DNA from: JADJXM01 sp937967285
GTDB taxonomy: Bacteria; Acidobacteriota; Blastocatellia; RBC074
Length of the DNA: 64,000 bases
Direction: 5' to 3'
Assembly (NCBI GenBank): GCA_050249535.1
Contig: JBFWQI010000015.1
Coordinates: 62,001-126,000, forward strand
The first letter of the stretch is position 1, and each line of letters starts with the position of its first letter. Of this stretch, positions 14,386 to 23,135 are shown one piece after another. The notes under the pieces are model-generated. The model was not told where the DNA came from. It was given only the letters and a program-made list of their open reading frames with translations, and did not search any database. The position numbers and the translations under genes were made by a program.

Positions 14386-15405
14386 ATGAGGCTCTTTAGC
14401 GCCCTGTTCATCACCATCGCTCTCGCCACCCCTGTTCTCTTATCGCAATCGAGGCCACCGGCAAGTCGGACGGATCAGGAAACCCTGGCCGTCATTGACG
14501 GAGATCGCCGCATCACACGCCGTGAGGTCGACGGACTGATCGGCGAAAAACTGACCAAACTGCAGCGACAGATCTACGAACTGCGCCGGCAGACCCTCAA
14601 CTCTGAGATCAACCGGCTGGTCCTCGAAGACGAGGCGCGCCGCCGCGGCCTGACAGTCGAGGCACTCAAACGCGAACTCGTTCCCGCCGCCTACGACGTG
14701 CCGGCGGAGAAGATCGACTCCGTCCTTCGCGAATACGGCGAGGCGGTCAGCAACCTCGACCAGCAGGAACTCAGGGAACGGATCAGACTCGACCTCGAGA
14801 CCAACGGCAGGATCTCCCGATACGCCGAAGCGGTCGAAAATCTGAAGAAGAACCGGCGGATCGAGATTCTGATCGAGGAACCCGAACCGTTCCGGATCGA
14901 GATCGATCAGACAGGCCCCCGCCGCGGACCCGCCCGGGCGCCCGTCACGATCGTCGAATTCTCAGATTTCCAGTGCCCCTACTGCAAAAAGGCCACCCAG
15001 ATAACCGCCCGGCTGATCCAGATGTACGGCGATCGGATCGCCGTCGTCTATAAACACAGCCCCTCTCCAAGCCATCCACAGGCCTTCGCCGCTGCCCGCG
15101 CCGCGGTCTGCGCCGCCGAGCAGAACAGATTCTGGGAATATCACGACTCGCTCTTTGCCGCCGATGACCTTTCGGATCGTTCCCTGCTCGGTCTCGCCGC
15201 AAGCGCCGGGCTCGAGGGGGAGGCGTTCAGCCGCTGCCTCGCTTCGCCGCGATCGACCGAGGCCGTCGAGCGCGACCTCCGGCTCGCCTCGCGAATCGGA
15301 GTCCGCGGCACGCCGCATTTCGTCATCAACGGGCAGAGCCTCGCCGGCGCCCGGGAGATCGAAGCATTCACGCGGATCATCGATCGGGAGATCGCGGGAC
15401 GATGA
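14386..15405 (+). CDS. Exported SurA-N-like / DsbA-like thioredoxin fusion
   Basis: This 339-residue exported protein joins a helical region like the SurA/trigger chaperone N-domain (about 25-160: VIDGDRRITRREVDGLIGEK, LNSEINRLVLEDEARRRGL) to a DsbA-like thioredoxin domain. The redox site is C197-P-Y-C200 (FSDFQCPYCKK) and the cis-proline loop is VRGTPHFVING. It probably catalyses disulfide formation or isomerisation in the periplasm and may hold unfolded clients. ATG 14386 is chosen because AGGAGG lies 7 nt upstream and it starts a signal peptide (LFSALFITIALATPVLL). The next gene, 68 nt downstream, encodes a cysteine-rich exported protein, a natural candidate substrate. Confidence 0.88.
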   Translation: MRLFSALFITIALATPVLLSQSRPPASRTDQETLAVIDGDRRITRREVDGLIGEKLTKLQRQIYELRRQTLNSEINRLVLEDEARRRGLTVEALKRELVPAAYDVPAEKIDSVLREYGEAVSNLDQQELRERIRLDLETNGRISRYAEAVENLKKNRRIEILIEEPEPFRIEIDQTGPRRGPARAPVTIVEFSDFQCPYCKKATQITARLIQMYGDRIAVVYKHSPSPSHPQAFAAARAAVCAAEQNRFWEYHDSLFAADDLSDRSLLGLAASAGLEGEAFSRCLASPRSTEAVERDLRLASRIGVRGTPHFVINGQSLAGAREIEAFTRIIDREIAGR

Positions 15406-15473
15406 TTCCACCCGCACCGCTCATCGACCAGCGCGATTCGGCCACCCCTTAACCACAATCAAGAGGAGCTTTT

Positions 15474-16931
15474 ATGAAACTCGAATACTCGAAGATTCTT
15501 AGATTCCCGGCCATGCTGGCAATTCTGACTCTGCTCGCGGCGCCCGCCGCATCGCGCGGCCTCTTTCAGACCGATGACGACCTCGTGAGGAAGGGATATC
15601 TCAACCTCATGCTCTACCATTCGGCGGGCAAGAAGGCCGAGGCCGCCGGAGAACGGCGCGAACACGTCCCCTACGACGATATCGACATCTACATCTTCAA
15701 CACCTACACCGGCAACCTCAGTGAGTTCGCCGACCGGAAGCTCTTCGAGCTGGTCACGCCTCCGACGGACGAGATGATTCAGCTCTCGAGACTGGTCCGG
15801 TCGACCGACAAGGATCCGACTCGATATCTCGTATACGAGGCCAGATGGATCCCCGGACGCTATGTCCCGCCCTCGCCGATTACGCTCCGCCAGTGGCTGC
15901 AGACCGCCGGTTACAACGACGTCGAAAAGATGACGACCTACGAGGTCCGCGTCCGGCTCGAAGGCAGGGAGAAGACCTACCGCGCCCTCGCCCTCCACCA
16001 CAAACCGCCTCAGATGAAGAAGGACGGGAAGATCGAATATGTTGATATGATACTCGGCAACAACGGCGCCCTGACGGAGCTGACGGTCGAGGACCGGCCG
16101 GCTTTCGGCTCCCGCGAACGCAGTCCGTCCCGGAAGGATTCCCCGACAAAACCCGGGCTCGAATCCGACCCGCGCAAGGGGAACCGTCAGCCGGACCGCC
16201 CGTCGTTCGATCTCAGCCGGCTTGATAACGAACCCGACACGGGTCTGATCTATGACCGGACAACCTGCGACATGTCGGGGCTCTGCTGCCCGGTTGGCTA
16301 TACCTCGCTCTCGCAGTGCTGTTCCTCACCGATGGGACAGTGGAGCGGTTTTCTCCCGACCTGCTCCTCCGGCGGTATCGGAGACTGGGACGGCGTTTTC
16401 GGACGCGGCGATTACGGGGGCGGAGGATTCGATGACGGAGGCGATCCCCCTCCGCCAGGCGACACATGCCGTCAGGAGCGAGTCTATGCCAATCCTTCTC
16501 AGCACGTCGACAGCAACACTGCGGGCCATATCTTTGGCTCACACGGCGGCAATACAACTCTTAAGGCCTACTGCAATGTCGAAACCAACTGCCAGGCAAG
16601 CTGCGGAGTCCAGTTTCCAGACACTCAGCAGTACGAGCATGGAATGGTGACGCTCGACATCATTCCGCCCCTCGGCGCCCTGTTCTGGCATTCAGTCGGC
16701 CCGGCTGAGAAATATGTCCGATCGGCCTCAGGATTCATCAACGGGAACAATACGCCCCCAACCTGCTCCGCCGGAGTCGCTTTCACCGTCAAATTGTGCT
16801 TCCTCGGCCTCTATTGCTCACACTCCATCAACTTCGGCGATTCCGGTACAGGAGTGACCGTGAGCACCAACGACAACCCATACCTGCTTTACAAACATGT
16901 GACCACTCACACCTGTCAGCGGCAGCTTTAG
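15474..16931 (+). CDS. Cysteine-rich secreted protein of unknown function
   Basis: I do not recognise this 485-residue protein. It starts with a signal peptide (FPAMLAILTLLAAPAASRG) and a good GAGGAG ribosome binding site. The first half (30-235) has no cysteine and includes a charged, proline-rich linker. The second half holds fourteen cysteines, including the pairs CC in SGLCCPVG and SQCCSS, plus a Gly/Asp-rich stretch (FGRGDYGGGGFDDGGD). An even number of cysteines in an exported domain suggests up to seven disulfides. It lies 68 nt after the DsbA-like gene on the same strand, so the two may be co-expressed. No toxin, lectin or enzyme motif could be named. Confidence 0.75.
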   Translation: MKLEYSKILRFPAMLAILTLLAAPAASRGLFQTDDDLVRKGYLNLMLYHSAGKKAEAAGERREHVPYDDIDIYIFNTYTGNLSEFADRKLFELVTPPTDEMIQLSRLVRSTDKDPTRYLVYEARWIPGRYVPPSPITLRQWLQTAGYNDVEKMTTYEVRVRLEGREKTYRALALHHKPPQMKKDGKIEYVDMILGNNGALTELTVEDRPAFGSRERSPSRKDSPTKPGLESDPRKGNRQPDRPSFDLSRLDNEPDTGLIYDRTTCDMSGLCCPVGYTSLSQCCSSPMGQWSGFLPTCSSGGIGDWDGVFGRGDYGGGGFDDGGDPPPPGDTCRQERVYANPSQHVDSNTAGHIFGSHGGNTTLKAYCNVETNCQASCGVQFPDTQQYEHGMVTLDIIPPLGALFWHSVGPAEKYVRSASGFINGNNTPPTCSAGVAFTVKLCFLGLYCSHSINFGDSGTGVTVSTNDNPYLLYKHVTTHTCQRQL

Positions 16932-17005
16932 TATCCGTAACTTCTGTTTTTTAACTATTGAATCTAAAAAGTCGGGAAGCTCCGCAATGAAGATTTAATC
17001 GGAAA

Positions 17006-17114
17006 GGCCGCAAAGGGAGCAAAGGTTCTTTTGGAGATCAGTACCCGGATTAATGCCCATTGGATGGGACCCGGATATTAATATCCAGAATAACCTTTGC
17101 TCCCTTTGCGGTTA
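17006..17114. repeat. Intergenic inverted repeat with 9-nt CGCAAAGG units
   Basis: GGCCGCAAAGGGAGCAAAGG (from 17006) is mirrored by CCTTTGCTCCCTTTGCGG (ending near 17112). The inner part contains GGATATTAATATCC, itself a palindrome. It lies between the convergent ends of the cysteine-rich protein gene and the CadC-like regulator gene. Its layout matches the element at 7132-7272. Confidence 0.75.
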
Positions 17115-17156
17115 AAGTTCCCGGGAGTCTCCGGAGTAATAGTTTTGCGCAGTTCT

Positions 17157-19010
17157 TCAACCCAGAAGATCGGCGAACTCAGGTCTGCTTCTGAGTGGAT
17201 CCAGCTTCGGATCGTTCTTCAAGAACCGGGTCTCGGGGCATTTCTCTCTGATCGCCCGCTCCAGCCAGATGCGTGCCTGTCCGTAATCCTTCAACCCCAG
17301 ATGGATCAGGAATATGCCGTATGGGCTGACATACCTGCTCCCCGACTCCCGCATCAACCTCTGCAACAGGCTCCTGGCCGCTTCCTGATTGCCTGAGTCG
17401 GCATAGGCATGCCCGAGTCCGCCGAGGATTCTGCCGCTGCCGCCCGCCAGCCTCGAAGCGGTCTCATACTCCTCGATCGCGCGCGGATAATCGCCTTTTC
17501 CGTGATGGGCGGCGGCCAGGCACCAGTGGGCGGGAAAGAATGACGGATTCAGATCCACGCTCGCCGAGCACTGCTTGATCGCCTGATCGAACTCTGCCTT
17601 GTAGTAATGCGCCGCCCCCTTCAGCCAGAGACCCGTTACATCCGCAATAACCGCACTCTGTTTCTGTCCTGCCTGCTGGAGCGAACTGTTGAGCTGCCCA
17701 TGCTGCATCATGATGATTGAGAGCCAGTCGGCGGTCTCCGGACTGTCGATATTCAAAAGTTCGATGTAGCGTTTTCTGACGCCGCTCCAGTCCCTGTCCC
17801 AGGCGCTGATCGCCAGCCCCAGCGCCGCATGACCGCTGACCAGGTAGCCGTCCAGACTGAGCGCCTCCTCTGCCGCCTCCTTCGCCTTCGGAAACGCCTC
17901 GTTCGGCGGTATCAGGCTGAAGATGCCGAGCAGATTGTAACTCTCCGCCAGCCCCGCCCACGCCAGCTCGAATCCCTGATCAAGTTCGATCGCACGGCGA
18001 TAAAGTTCAACCGCTTTGAGCAGAGACTCCTCCGTCACCTGGTCCTGAAGATACCTGGCTTTGAAAAAGAGCGATTTGACCTCCTCGTTCCTGCCGAACC
18101 CGACCGGCTTGAATCTCAAACCCGTCGAACAGACGCGGTGAACGATGAAGCGCGATACCCTTCTCCCGGCGACCTCTTCGATCACCTTCGGATCGGTCGA
18201 CGGAATTTCGAAGGACTCAGTCCAGAGCGCCCGCCCCCCGCTCAGACTGTAGATCCACACCGACAACCGTGAACTGTCGTCGTACATTCGATACGTCCCG
18301 TCGACCACATACTCGACACCCAGGTCTTTCGCGGCAGCGAGCGGGTCGCGGTTGAAATCACCGTACGCTCGAACCGTACCGAGCGGTTTGACCCTGAGCG
18401 GCTCGATTACGCTCAACCCCGTGATCAGACTGTCCGCTATCCCCAGGCCCAGATCCAGATCGCCGTCCCGCTTCGTCGGCTTGAACGGAAGCACCGCCAG
18501 CGTCCTCAACGACGAATCCATCCCTGCTTCCGGCCTGTCGTAATAAGCCTTCGCGGTAAAAAAACCAATTACCGCTGCAAGCAAGACAAGCGCAGGAACC
18601 ATGATCCTGCGGATCGAGAATTCCCCACCTCTCTTCCCTGTCACAACCTCGCCCGGCTGATCATCGACCTCTATCACCTCAACCGGAGCGATGAACTTGT
18701 ATCCCCTCCGCGGCAGCGTCTGAATATATTCCTCGCGCCCCTTCTCACTGTTCAGAATCTGTCTCAGACTGGATATGTGATGCGAGATGTTGCTCTCTTC
18801 GACTATCGCCCCCTCCCACACCGTCTCGATCATCTGATCCCTGTCGATGATTCGCCCGCTGTTGCTCACCAGCAGATGCAGGATCTCGAACGCCCTGACA
18901 GAAACTTCAACTTCCTGCCCGTCGCGGTACAGCGTCCGCCCCTCACAATCCAGAATGAACGGGCCGAAACGATACCTCTTCCTGCCATCAATCACCGGAG
19001 TCTTCTCCAT
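17157..19010 (-). CDS. CadC-like transcriptional regulator: winged helix, TM helix, TPR domain
   Basis: A membrane-bound one-component regulator of 617 residues. Residues 13-110 form an OmpR/PhoB-type winged-helix DNA-binding domain (FEILHLLVSNSGRIIDRDQM, then ISHHISSLRQIL and YIQTLPRRGYKFI). A single TM helix follows at about 134-155 (IMVPALVLLAAVIGFFTAKA). The exported part first resembles the TolB-like/FlgO-type region (TLAVLPFKPTK, LRVKPLGTVRAYG), then TPR repeats from about 310 to 600 (for example HWCLAAAHHGKGDYPRAIEE). This domain order is common in Acidobacteriota. It probably senses an envelope or protein signal and controls nearby or distant genes; no target is evident. The upstream 330 nt show no other gene. 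Confidence 0.9.
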   Translation of the reverse strand: MEKTPVIDGRKRYRFGPFILDCEGRTLYRDGQEVEVSVRAFEILHLLVSNSGRIIDRDQMIETVWEGAIVEESNISHHISSLRQILNSEKGREEYIQTLPRRGYKFIAPVEVIEVDDQPGEVVTGKRGGEFSIRRIMVPALVLLAAVIGFFTAKAYYDRPEAGMDSSLRTLAVLPFKPTKRDGDLDLGLGIADSLITGLSVIEPLRVKPLGTVRAYGDFNRDPLAAAKDLGVEYVVDGTYRMYDDSSRLSVWIYSLSGGRALWTESFEIPSTDPKVIEEVAGRRVSRFIVHRVCSTGLRFKPVGFGRNEEVKSLFFKARYLQDQVTEESLLKAVELYRRAIELDQGFELAWAGLAESYNLLGIFSLIPPNEAFPKAKEAAEEALSLDGYLVSGHAALGLAISAWDRDWSGVRKRYIELLNIDSPETADWLSIIMMQHGQLNSSLQQAGQKQSAVIADVTGLWLKGAAHYYKAEFDQAIKQCSASVDLNPSFFPAHWCLAAAHHGKGDYPRAIEEYETASRLAGGSGRILGGLGHAYADSGNQEAARSLLQRLMRESGSRYVSPYGIFLIHLGLKDYGQARIWLERAIREKCPETRFLKNDPKLDPLRSRPEFADLLG

Positions 19011-19340
19011 ATCGATTCCAAGAATCCCTGTTTGATCCGATTATCTGTTACGGTCGTGGTCAGGCTTCCAGGGGCCTTTTTATGCTGAGATCATGGCCGA
19101 TCTCCCCTGCGAATACCTGCTCCGTTTATGGCCTTTCAGGCTGTATTACCTCGACATTATAATCAAGTTAGATACGGTTAACCACCCGGATTAACCGAAA
19201 ATTCAGTGGATTCAGGAATAATTCAGGGAAAGTTCAATACATCCGGAAGCGCAGATGCCAAATTAGAGTTCTATCGGCATCTGATTTTCCGTTAGAGCGT
19301 CCTCGCCATTTTTTTTCGGCTCACATCAGCCTGATCAAAA
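19011..19340. other. Gene-free stretch upstream of the CadC-like regulator
   Basis: Together with the repeat block that follows, this forms a 548-nt region without genes. It is AT-richer than its neighbours and must hold the promoter of the CadC-like gene. A short hairpin (CAGATGCC 19252-19259 with GGCATCTG 19276-19283) is visible. No open frame of convincing quality was found. Confidence 0.5.
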
Positions 19341-19561
19341 ATATGGAGTGCGACGGCCCGGCGTCGCTTTTGTAGTCCGATACTCATTTAATGGGACTAC
19401 TAAAGCGACGTCGGGCCGTCGCACTCCATATTTCAGGGCTACTAAAGCGACGCCGGGCCGTCGCACTCCATATTTCAGGGCTACCAAAGCGACGCCAAGC
19501 CGTCGCACTCCATATTTCAGGGCTACCAAAGCGACGCCGGGCCGTCGCGCTCCGTATGTCA
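19341..19561. repeat. 42-nt tandem repeat block with an inverted first copy, overlapping the def stop
   Basis: One inverted copy (19341-19378) faces four direct copies (19393-19435, 19436-19477, 19478-19519, 19520-19561) of a unit beginning GGGCTACTAAAGCGACGCCG and ending CTCCATATTTCA. The first direct copy is 43 nt and the others 42 nt. The last copy contains the TGA stop of the peptide deformylase gene on the minus strand. The same core forms the hairpin at 58548-58623. Confidence 0.95.
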
Positions 19562-20056
19562 GATCACCTCGCTGCGCAGAGCAAGGCTGAAGCGGTCGAT
19601 GGCGCGATCGACGGCGAGGATGCCGTCGAGATGGTCGATCTCGTGCTGGAGCAGTTCCGAGAGATCGCCCCGCGCCGTGATCTTCTGTTCCCGCCCGTCG
19701 GTATCGATAAAACTGACATCTATCTCGGCGTGCCTCTTGACCCTGACCATGAGGTCAGGGAACGAGAAGCAGTCGTCCCAGAGTTCCATCTTCTCATCGC
19801 TCGCGCCGACGATCTCGGGATTGATGAGCGGAGCCGGGCCGAAACTGCCGTCGTGCATATCGACGAAGATGATCCGGCTGTGGCGGCCGATCTGAGGTGC
19901 GGCGATGGCGCGCCCGAATCCCTTGCGGTCGCGGAAGTCGGCGAGAGTCGAGGCGAGGTCCGAAATGATCTCGCGAGCCTCGCGCGGGTCCTTCACCGAT
20001 TCCGATCTCATTCTCAGCCCCGGATTGCCGAGGAGCAGGATGTCCCTGACTGCCAT
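19559..20056 (-). CDS. def: Peptide deformylase, divergent motif-2 subfamily
   Basis: Peptide deformylases remove the formyl group from the N-terminal methionine of new proteins. The 165-residue length and overall layout fit. Motif 3 is intact: QHEIDH with H138, E139 and H142 as metal ligands and catalytic Glu. Motif 1 is GFGRAIAAPQIG (46-57) instead of GxGLAAPQ. Motif 2 is DDCFS (94-98) instead of EGCLS, keeping the metal-binding C96. So the metal site seems complete but the substrate pocket is altered, and activity on formyl-Met peptides is likely but not certain. It is divergent from a HAD phosphatase gene, with a 72-nt shared promoter region. The stop codon lies in the last unit of a 42-nt repeat. 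Confidence 0.85.
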   Translation of the reverse strand: MAVRDILLLGNPGLRMRSESVKDPREAREIISDLASTLADFRDRKGFGRAIAAPQIGRHSRIIFVDMHDGSFGPAPLINPEIVGASDEKMELWDDCFSFPDLMVRVKRHAEIDVSFIDTDGREQKITARGDLSELLQHEIDHLDGILAVDRAIDRFSLALRSEVI

Positions 20057-20128
20057 CTTATTTCTCCCAATTAATGAAAAATCCTGTAAAATTGCCTTTT
20101 AAATCGCCTGAAAGGTAGTTTATCAGAC

Positions 20129-20845
20129 TTGAACAACAACCGCATGCCGCTCGAGGCTCCTCACAGCAACGGTCGCCGGCTGATCCTCTTCGATTTCGAC
20201 GGAACCCTGGTCAACACCACGCCGCTCATCCTCAGGTCGTTCCACGCAACGTGGGAGGAGCTGTTCGGATTCACATTCTCCGACGATATCTACATTCGAA
20301 CCTTCGGCATGCTGATCCACACGGCCTTCAGGGATCTGATCGAACTGTCTGTCGCAGAGGGCAGGATGGATATGCCGCCGGACATCGAAGCGGAGTGCAG
20401 GAGGATTCTGCCGGTCTATCGCGGCTACAATCTGGGCTGGCACGACGAGATGATAGAACAGTTCGACGGCATCGAGCCGCTGCTTGAGGAACTGAAGGAC
20501 GACGGACACCGGCTGGGCGTGGTCTCATCGAAGATCCGCGCCGGCGTCGAGCGCGGCCTCAACCTCTTCTCGATGGCCGGATATTTCGACTGCCTGATCG
20601 GGGCCGAGGACGTGACCAACCACAAGCCGCATCCGGAACCGCTGCTCAAGGCGGCGGCGGCCATGAACGACGCGCCGGAGCGGACGCTCTATGTCGGCGA
20701 CAGCATCCACGATGTGGCCGCAGGCAGGGCGGCCGGGATGACGACCGTGGCAGTCAGCTGGGGCCCGTTTCCGCGGCCCGACCTCGAAAGCACCGGCCCG
20801 GATTACCTGATCGACAGTCCCGCCGAACTGCTGCGGATCCTTTGA
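20129..20845 (+). CDS. HAD-superfamily phosphatase (phosphoglycolate phosphatase/PpaX-like)
   Basis: A 238-residue hydrolase of HAD subfamily IA. Motif I is FDFDGTLVNTTP, with the two catalytic aspartates. Motif II is VVSSK, motif III lies around HKPHPEP, and motif IV is YVGDSIHDVAAG. A helical cap sits between motifs I and II. Related proteins dephosphorylate phosphoglycolate, pyrophosphate or other small phosphates; the exact substrate is not visible. TTG 20129 has an AAAGG 12 nt upstream; ATG 20144 is an equally possible start that removes five residues. It is divergent from the deformylase gene and ends 4 nt from the convergent kdsB. Confidence 0.85.
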   Translation: MNNNRMPLEAPHSNGRRLILFDFDGTLVNTTPLILRSFHATWEELFGFTFSDDIYIRTFGMLIHTAFRDLIELSVAEGRMDMPPDIEAECRRILPVYRGYNLGWHDEMIEQFDGIEPLLEELKDDGHRLGVVSSKIRAGVERGLNLFSMAGYFDCLIGAEDVTNHKPHPEPLLKAAAAMNDAPERTLYVGDSIHDVAAGRAAGMTTVAVSWGPFPRPDLESTGPDYLIDSPAELLRIL

Positions 20846-20849
20846 CCAA

Positions 20850-21644
20850 TCACTCTTCGATCATCTTTCTGACCCTTTCGAGATCGGCCGGCGTATCGAC
20901 GCCGATCGAGCGGTGCGAGACCGGGACGACTCTGATCCGGTAGCCATGTTCGAGGGCGCGGAGCTGTTCGAGCGTCTCGAGTTTTTCGAGCGGGGTCGAA
21001 GGCAGCCCGGCGTAGGTGAGCAGAAAATCCCTCCGGTAAACGTAGAGGCCCGTGTGCTTGGCCATCAGTTTGAGCAATTCCGGTCGAGCACGGAGCGCCG
21101 CTTCGGCCGAGCCGTGCTCGATGGCCGCGGCGCGCGGATAGGGTATCGGATGCCGCGAGAAATAGAGCGCGAATCCGGACGCATCGACGACCACCTTGAC
21201 GACGCTCGGATTGATTGCATCGTCGGCCGATTCGATCGGCTCGCTCGTCGTGCTCATGACGATCGCAGGGTCGGCGAGCGCCGGGGCGAGCGCCGCCTCG
21301 ATCGTCGACGGTTCGATCAGCGGCTCATCCCCCTGAACATTGACGATCAGATCCGCATCGAGACCGGCCGCAACCTCAGCCAGGCGGTCGGTGCCGGTGC
21401 TGTGATCGGGCGAGGTCATGACGGCCTCTTCGCCCGCGTCCAGCACGGCGCGAAGAACCCTCTCGTCATCGGTCGCCACGATCACCCGCTCGATCGCTTC
21501 GACGGCCCGCGCACGCGCCACGACGTGCAGGATCATCGGCCGCCCGCCGATCTCGAGCAGCGGTTTCCCCGGCAGGCGCGATGAAGCATACCTCGCCGGT
21601 ATCACAGCCACCGTTCTGGTTCCTTTATTATCTTTCATATCCAC
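20850..21644 (-). CDS. kdsB: 3-deoxy-manno-octulosonate cytidylyltransferase
   Basis: KdsB activates Kdo with CTP for lipopolysaccharide inner-core synthesis, which shows the organism makes LPS. The 264-residue protein has the nucleotide-binding start VAVIPARYASSRLPGKPLLE, the segment VATDDERVLRAVLDAG, and the motif LIVNVQGDEPLIEPSTIE. The end ESLGIDTPADLE of the family appears here as SIGVDTPADLERVR. The ATG follows a stretch rich in AAAGATAATAAAGG; an alternative start two codons later is possible. It ends 4 nt from the convergent HAD gene and appears to be a single-gene unit. Confidence 0.94.
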   Translation of the reverse strand: MDMKDNKGTRTVAVIPARYASSRLPGKPLLEIGGRPMILHVVARARAVEAIERVIVATDDERVLRAVLDAGEEAVMTSPDHSTGTDRLAEVAAGLDADLIVNVQGDEPLIEPSTIEAALAPALADPAIVMSTTSEPIESADDAINPSVVKVVVDASGFALYFSRHPIPYPRAAAIEHGSAEAALRARPELLKLMAKHTGLYVYRRDFLLTYAGLPSTPLEKLETLEQLRALEHGYRIRVVPVSHRSIGVDTPADLERVRKMIEE

Positions 21645-21783
21645 AATCTTCCCTCACCCGGCACTATTGTCCGAAAACGGGATTTTAAGCCATCCGGCCA
21701 CTTTTTAAAGATCCCTCCGGCCGGAGGAATTAAAAAACTGATAGACATTGAGTTAAGGATCGGGGAAAATACGACTTATCCGA

Positions 21784-21860
21784 CCGTCACTCGATTGACG
21801 GAAGGCTGTTTTATGCGGTCAGTCGAGGCACGTCACGGATCGACTCCGTGGCGATGTGTC
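21784..21860 (+). promoter_or_regulatory. Two hairpins in the leader of the cystathionine gamma-synthase-type gene
   Basis: Hairpin 1 is CCGTCA/TGACGG (21784-21801). Hairpin 2 is CACGGA/TCCGTG (21834-21850), followed nine bases later by GGTTTTTGC. The second could work as an attenuator. I could not match it to a known SAM, SAH or cobalamin riboswitch. Confidence 0.3.
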
Positions 21861-21908
21861 GGTTTTTGCAGGGAGATACGTTTATTCTGCAATTGCATTA
21901 ATAAAGAT

Positions 21909-23048
21909 ATGAGTTTTGCGACAAAAGCGATCCACGCGGGGCAGGAGCCTGACCCTGTCACCGGTGCGGTAACGATCCCCATCTACCAGACATCCACCTA
22001 TGTTCAGGATGCTCTCGGGAGCCACAAGGGATACGAATACGCACGGACACAGAATCCGACCCGCGAGGCGCTGGAAAAGAATATCGCCGCGCTCGAAGGC
22101 GGCCACGCCGCACGATGTTTCGCCTCAGGCATGTCGGCCATCGATACCGTGCTCAGACTGCTCAAGGCCGGCGACCACGTAATCGTCTCCGAAAACACCT
22201 ACGGCGGCACCTACAGGCTCTTCGAGCGTGTACTGACTCAGTTCGGACTGACCTTCAGTTATGTCGACACGACCGATGCCGGCAACGTCGAACGCGCACT
22301 GCGCGACGAAACGCGGATGATCTTCATCGAGGTACCGACCAATCCGATCATGGCGATCGCCGATCTGGAAGGCATCTCGAAGATCGCCGCCGCAGGGAAT
22401 ATCAGGCTGGCCGTTGACAACACCTTCATGAGCCCCTATTTTCTGCGGCCGATCGAACACGGCGCGGACATCGTCATCCATTCGACGACCAAATATCTCA
22501 ACGGTCACAGCGACAGCGTCGGAGGAGTGGCCGTGACCGCACGACCGGAAGATTCCGAGCGAATCGCATTTCTGCAGAACGCCGTCGGAGCGATAATTTC
22601 TCCGCTCGATTCATGGCTCGTTCTGCGCGGCATCAAGACACTCGCCGTCAGGATGAAGCAGCATGACGAAAACGGCCGGCTGGTAGCGGCTTTCCTCGCT
22701 GAACATCCGCGTGTTCATAAGGTATACTATCCAGGTCTGGCCGGTCATCCCCAGCACGAAAGGGCCAAAAAACTCTTCTCCGGATTCGGAGGAATGATCG
22801 CCTTTGAAACGGGTTCTCTTGCGGCGGCGCGCTCAGTATTGGATAATGTCAGACTGTGTGCTCTTGCAGAGAGTCTCGGCGGGGTGGAGACGCTGATCTC
22901 ACATCCGGCTACAATGACGCACGCATCAGTTCCGGAGGAGCAGCGGACCAGACTCGGAATCACCGACGGACTGGTGCGCATCTCTGTCGGGATCGAGGAC
23001 GCAGAGGACATCATTGCGGACCTGGACGCCGCTCTGGATAAAGCGTGA
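21909..23048 (+). CDS. Cystathionine gamma-synthase/lyase-type PLP enzyme
   Basis: A PLP-dependent trans-sulfuration enzyme of the Cys/Met metabolism family (379 residues). The PLP lysine is K195 in VIHSTTKYLNGHSD. Other family marks are TSTYVQD, YEYARTQNPTREALE, CFASGMSAID and the C-terminal SLGGVETLISHPATMTHAS. It could be MetB (cystathionine gamma-synthase), a gamma-lyase, or O-acetylhomoserine sulfhydrylase-like; sequence alone does not separate these well. ATG 21909 is chosen because it gives the normal family N-terminus (SFATKAIHAGQEPD). The longer frame from 21795 adds 38 unrelated residues. The gene stands alone behind a leader with two hairpins. Confidence 0.9.
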   Translation: MSFATKAIHAGQEPDPVTGAVTIPIYQTSTYVQDALGSHKGYEYARTQNPTREALEKNIAALEGGHAARCFASGMSAIDTVLRLLKAGDHVIVSENTYGGTYRLFERVLTQFGLTFSYVDTTDAGNVERALRDETRMIFIEVPTNPIMAIADLEGISKIAAAGNIRLAVDNTFMSPYFLRPIEHGADIVIHSTTKYLNGHSDSVGGVAVTARPEDSERIAFLQNAVGAIISPLDSWLVLRGIKTLAVRMKQHDENGRLVAAFLAEHPRVHKVYYPGLAGHPQHERAKKLFSGFGGMIAFETGSLAAARSVLDNVRLCALAESLGGVETLISHPATMTHASVPEEQRTRLGITDGLVRISVGIEDAEDIIADLDAALDKA

Positions 23049-23135
23049 TCACCGCGGGCAGTTTTCAATCAGGCGGGCCTGCAAGGCTGGCTGTTGCTGA
23101 TGATTCAGAAATCACTTAGATGATAAAGTTTGGAT

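Noticed and set aside
19393..19561. Four direct 42-nt repeats resembling a short CRISPR array
   Set aside because: The units are directly adjacent with no unique spacers, one copy is inverted, and no cas gene is present.
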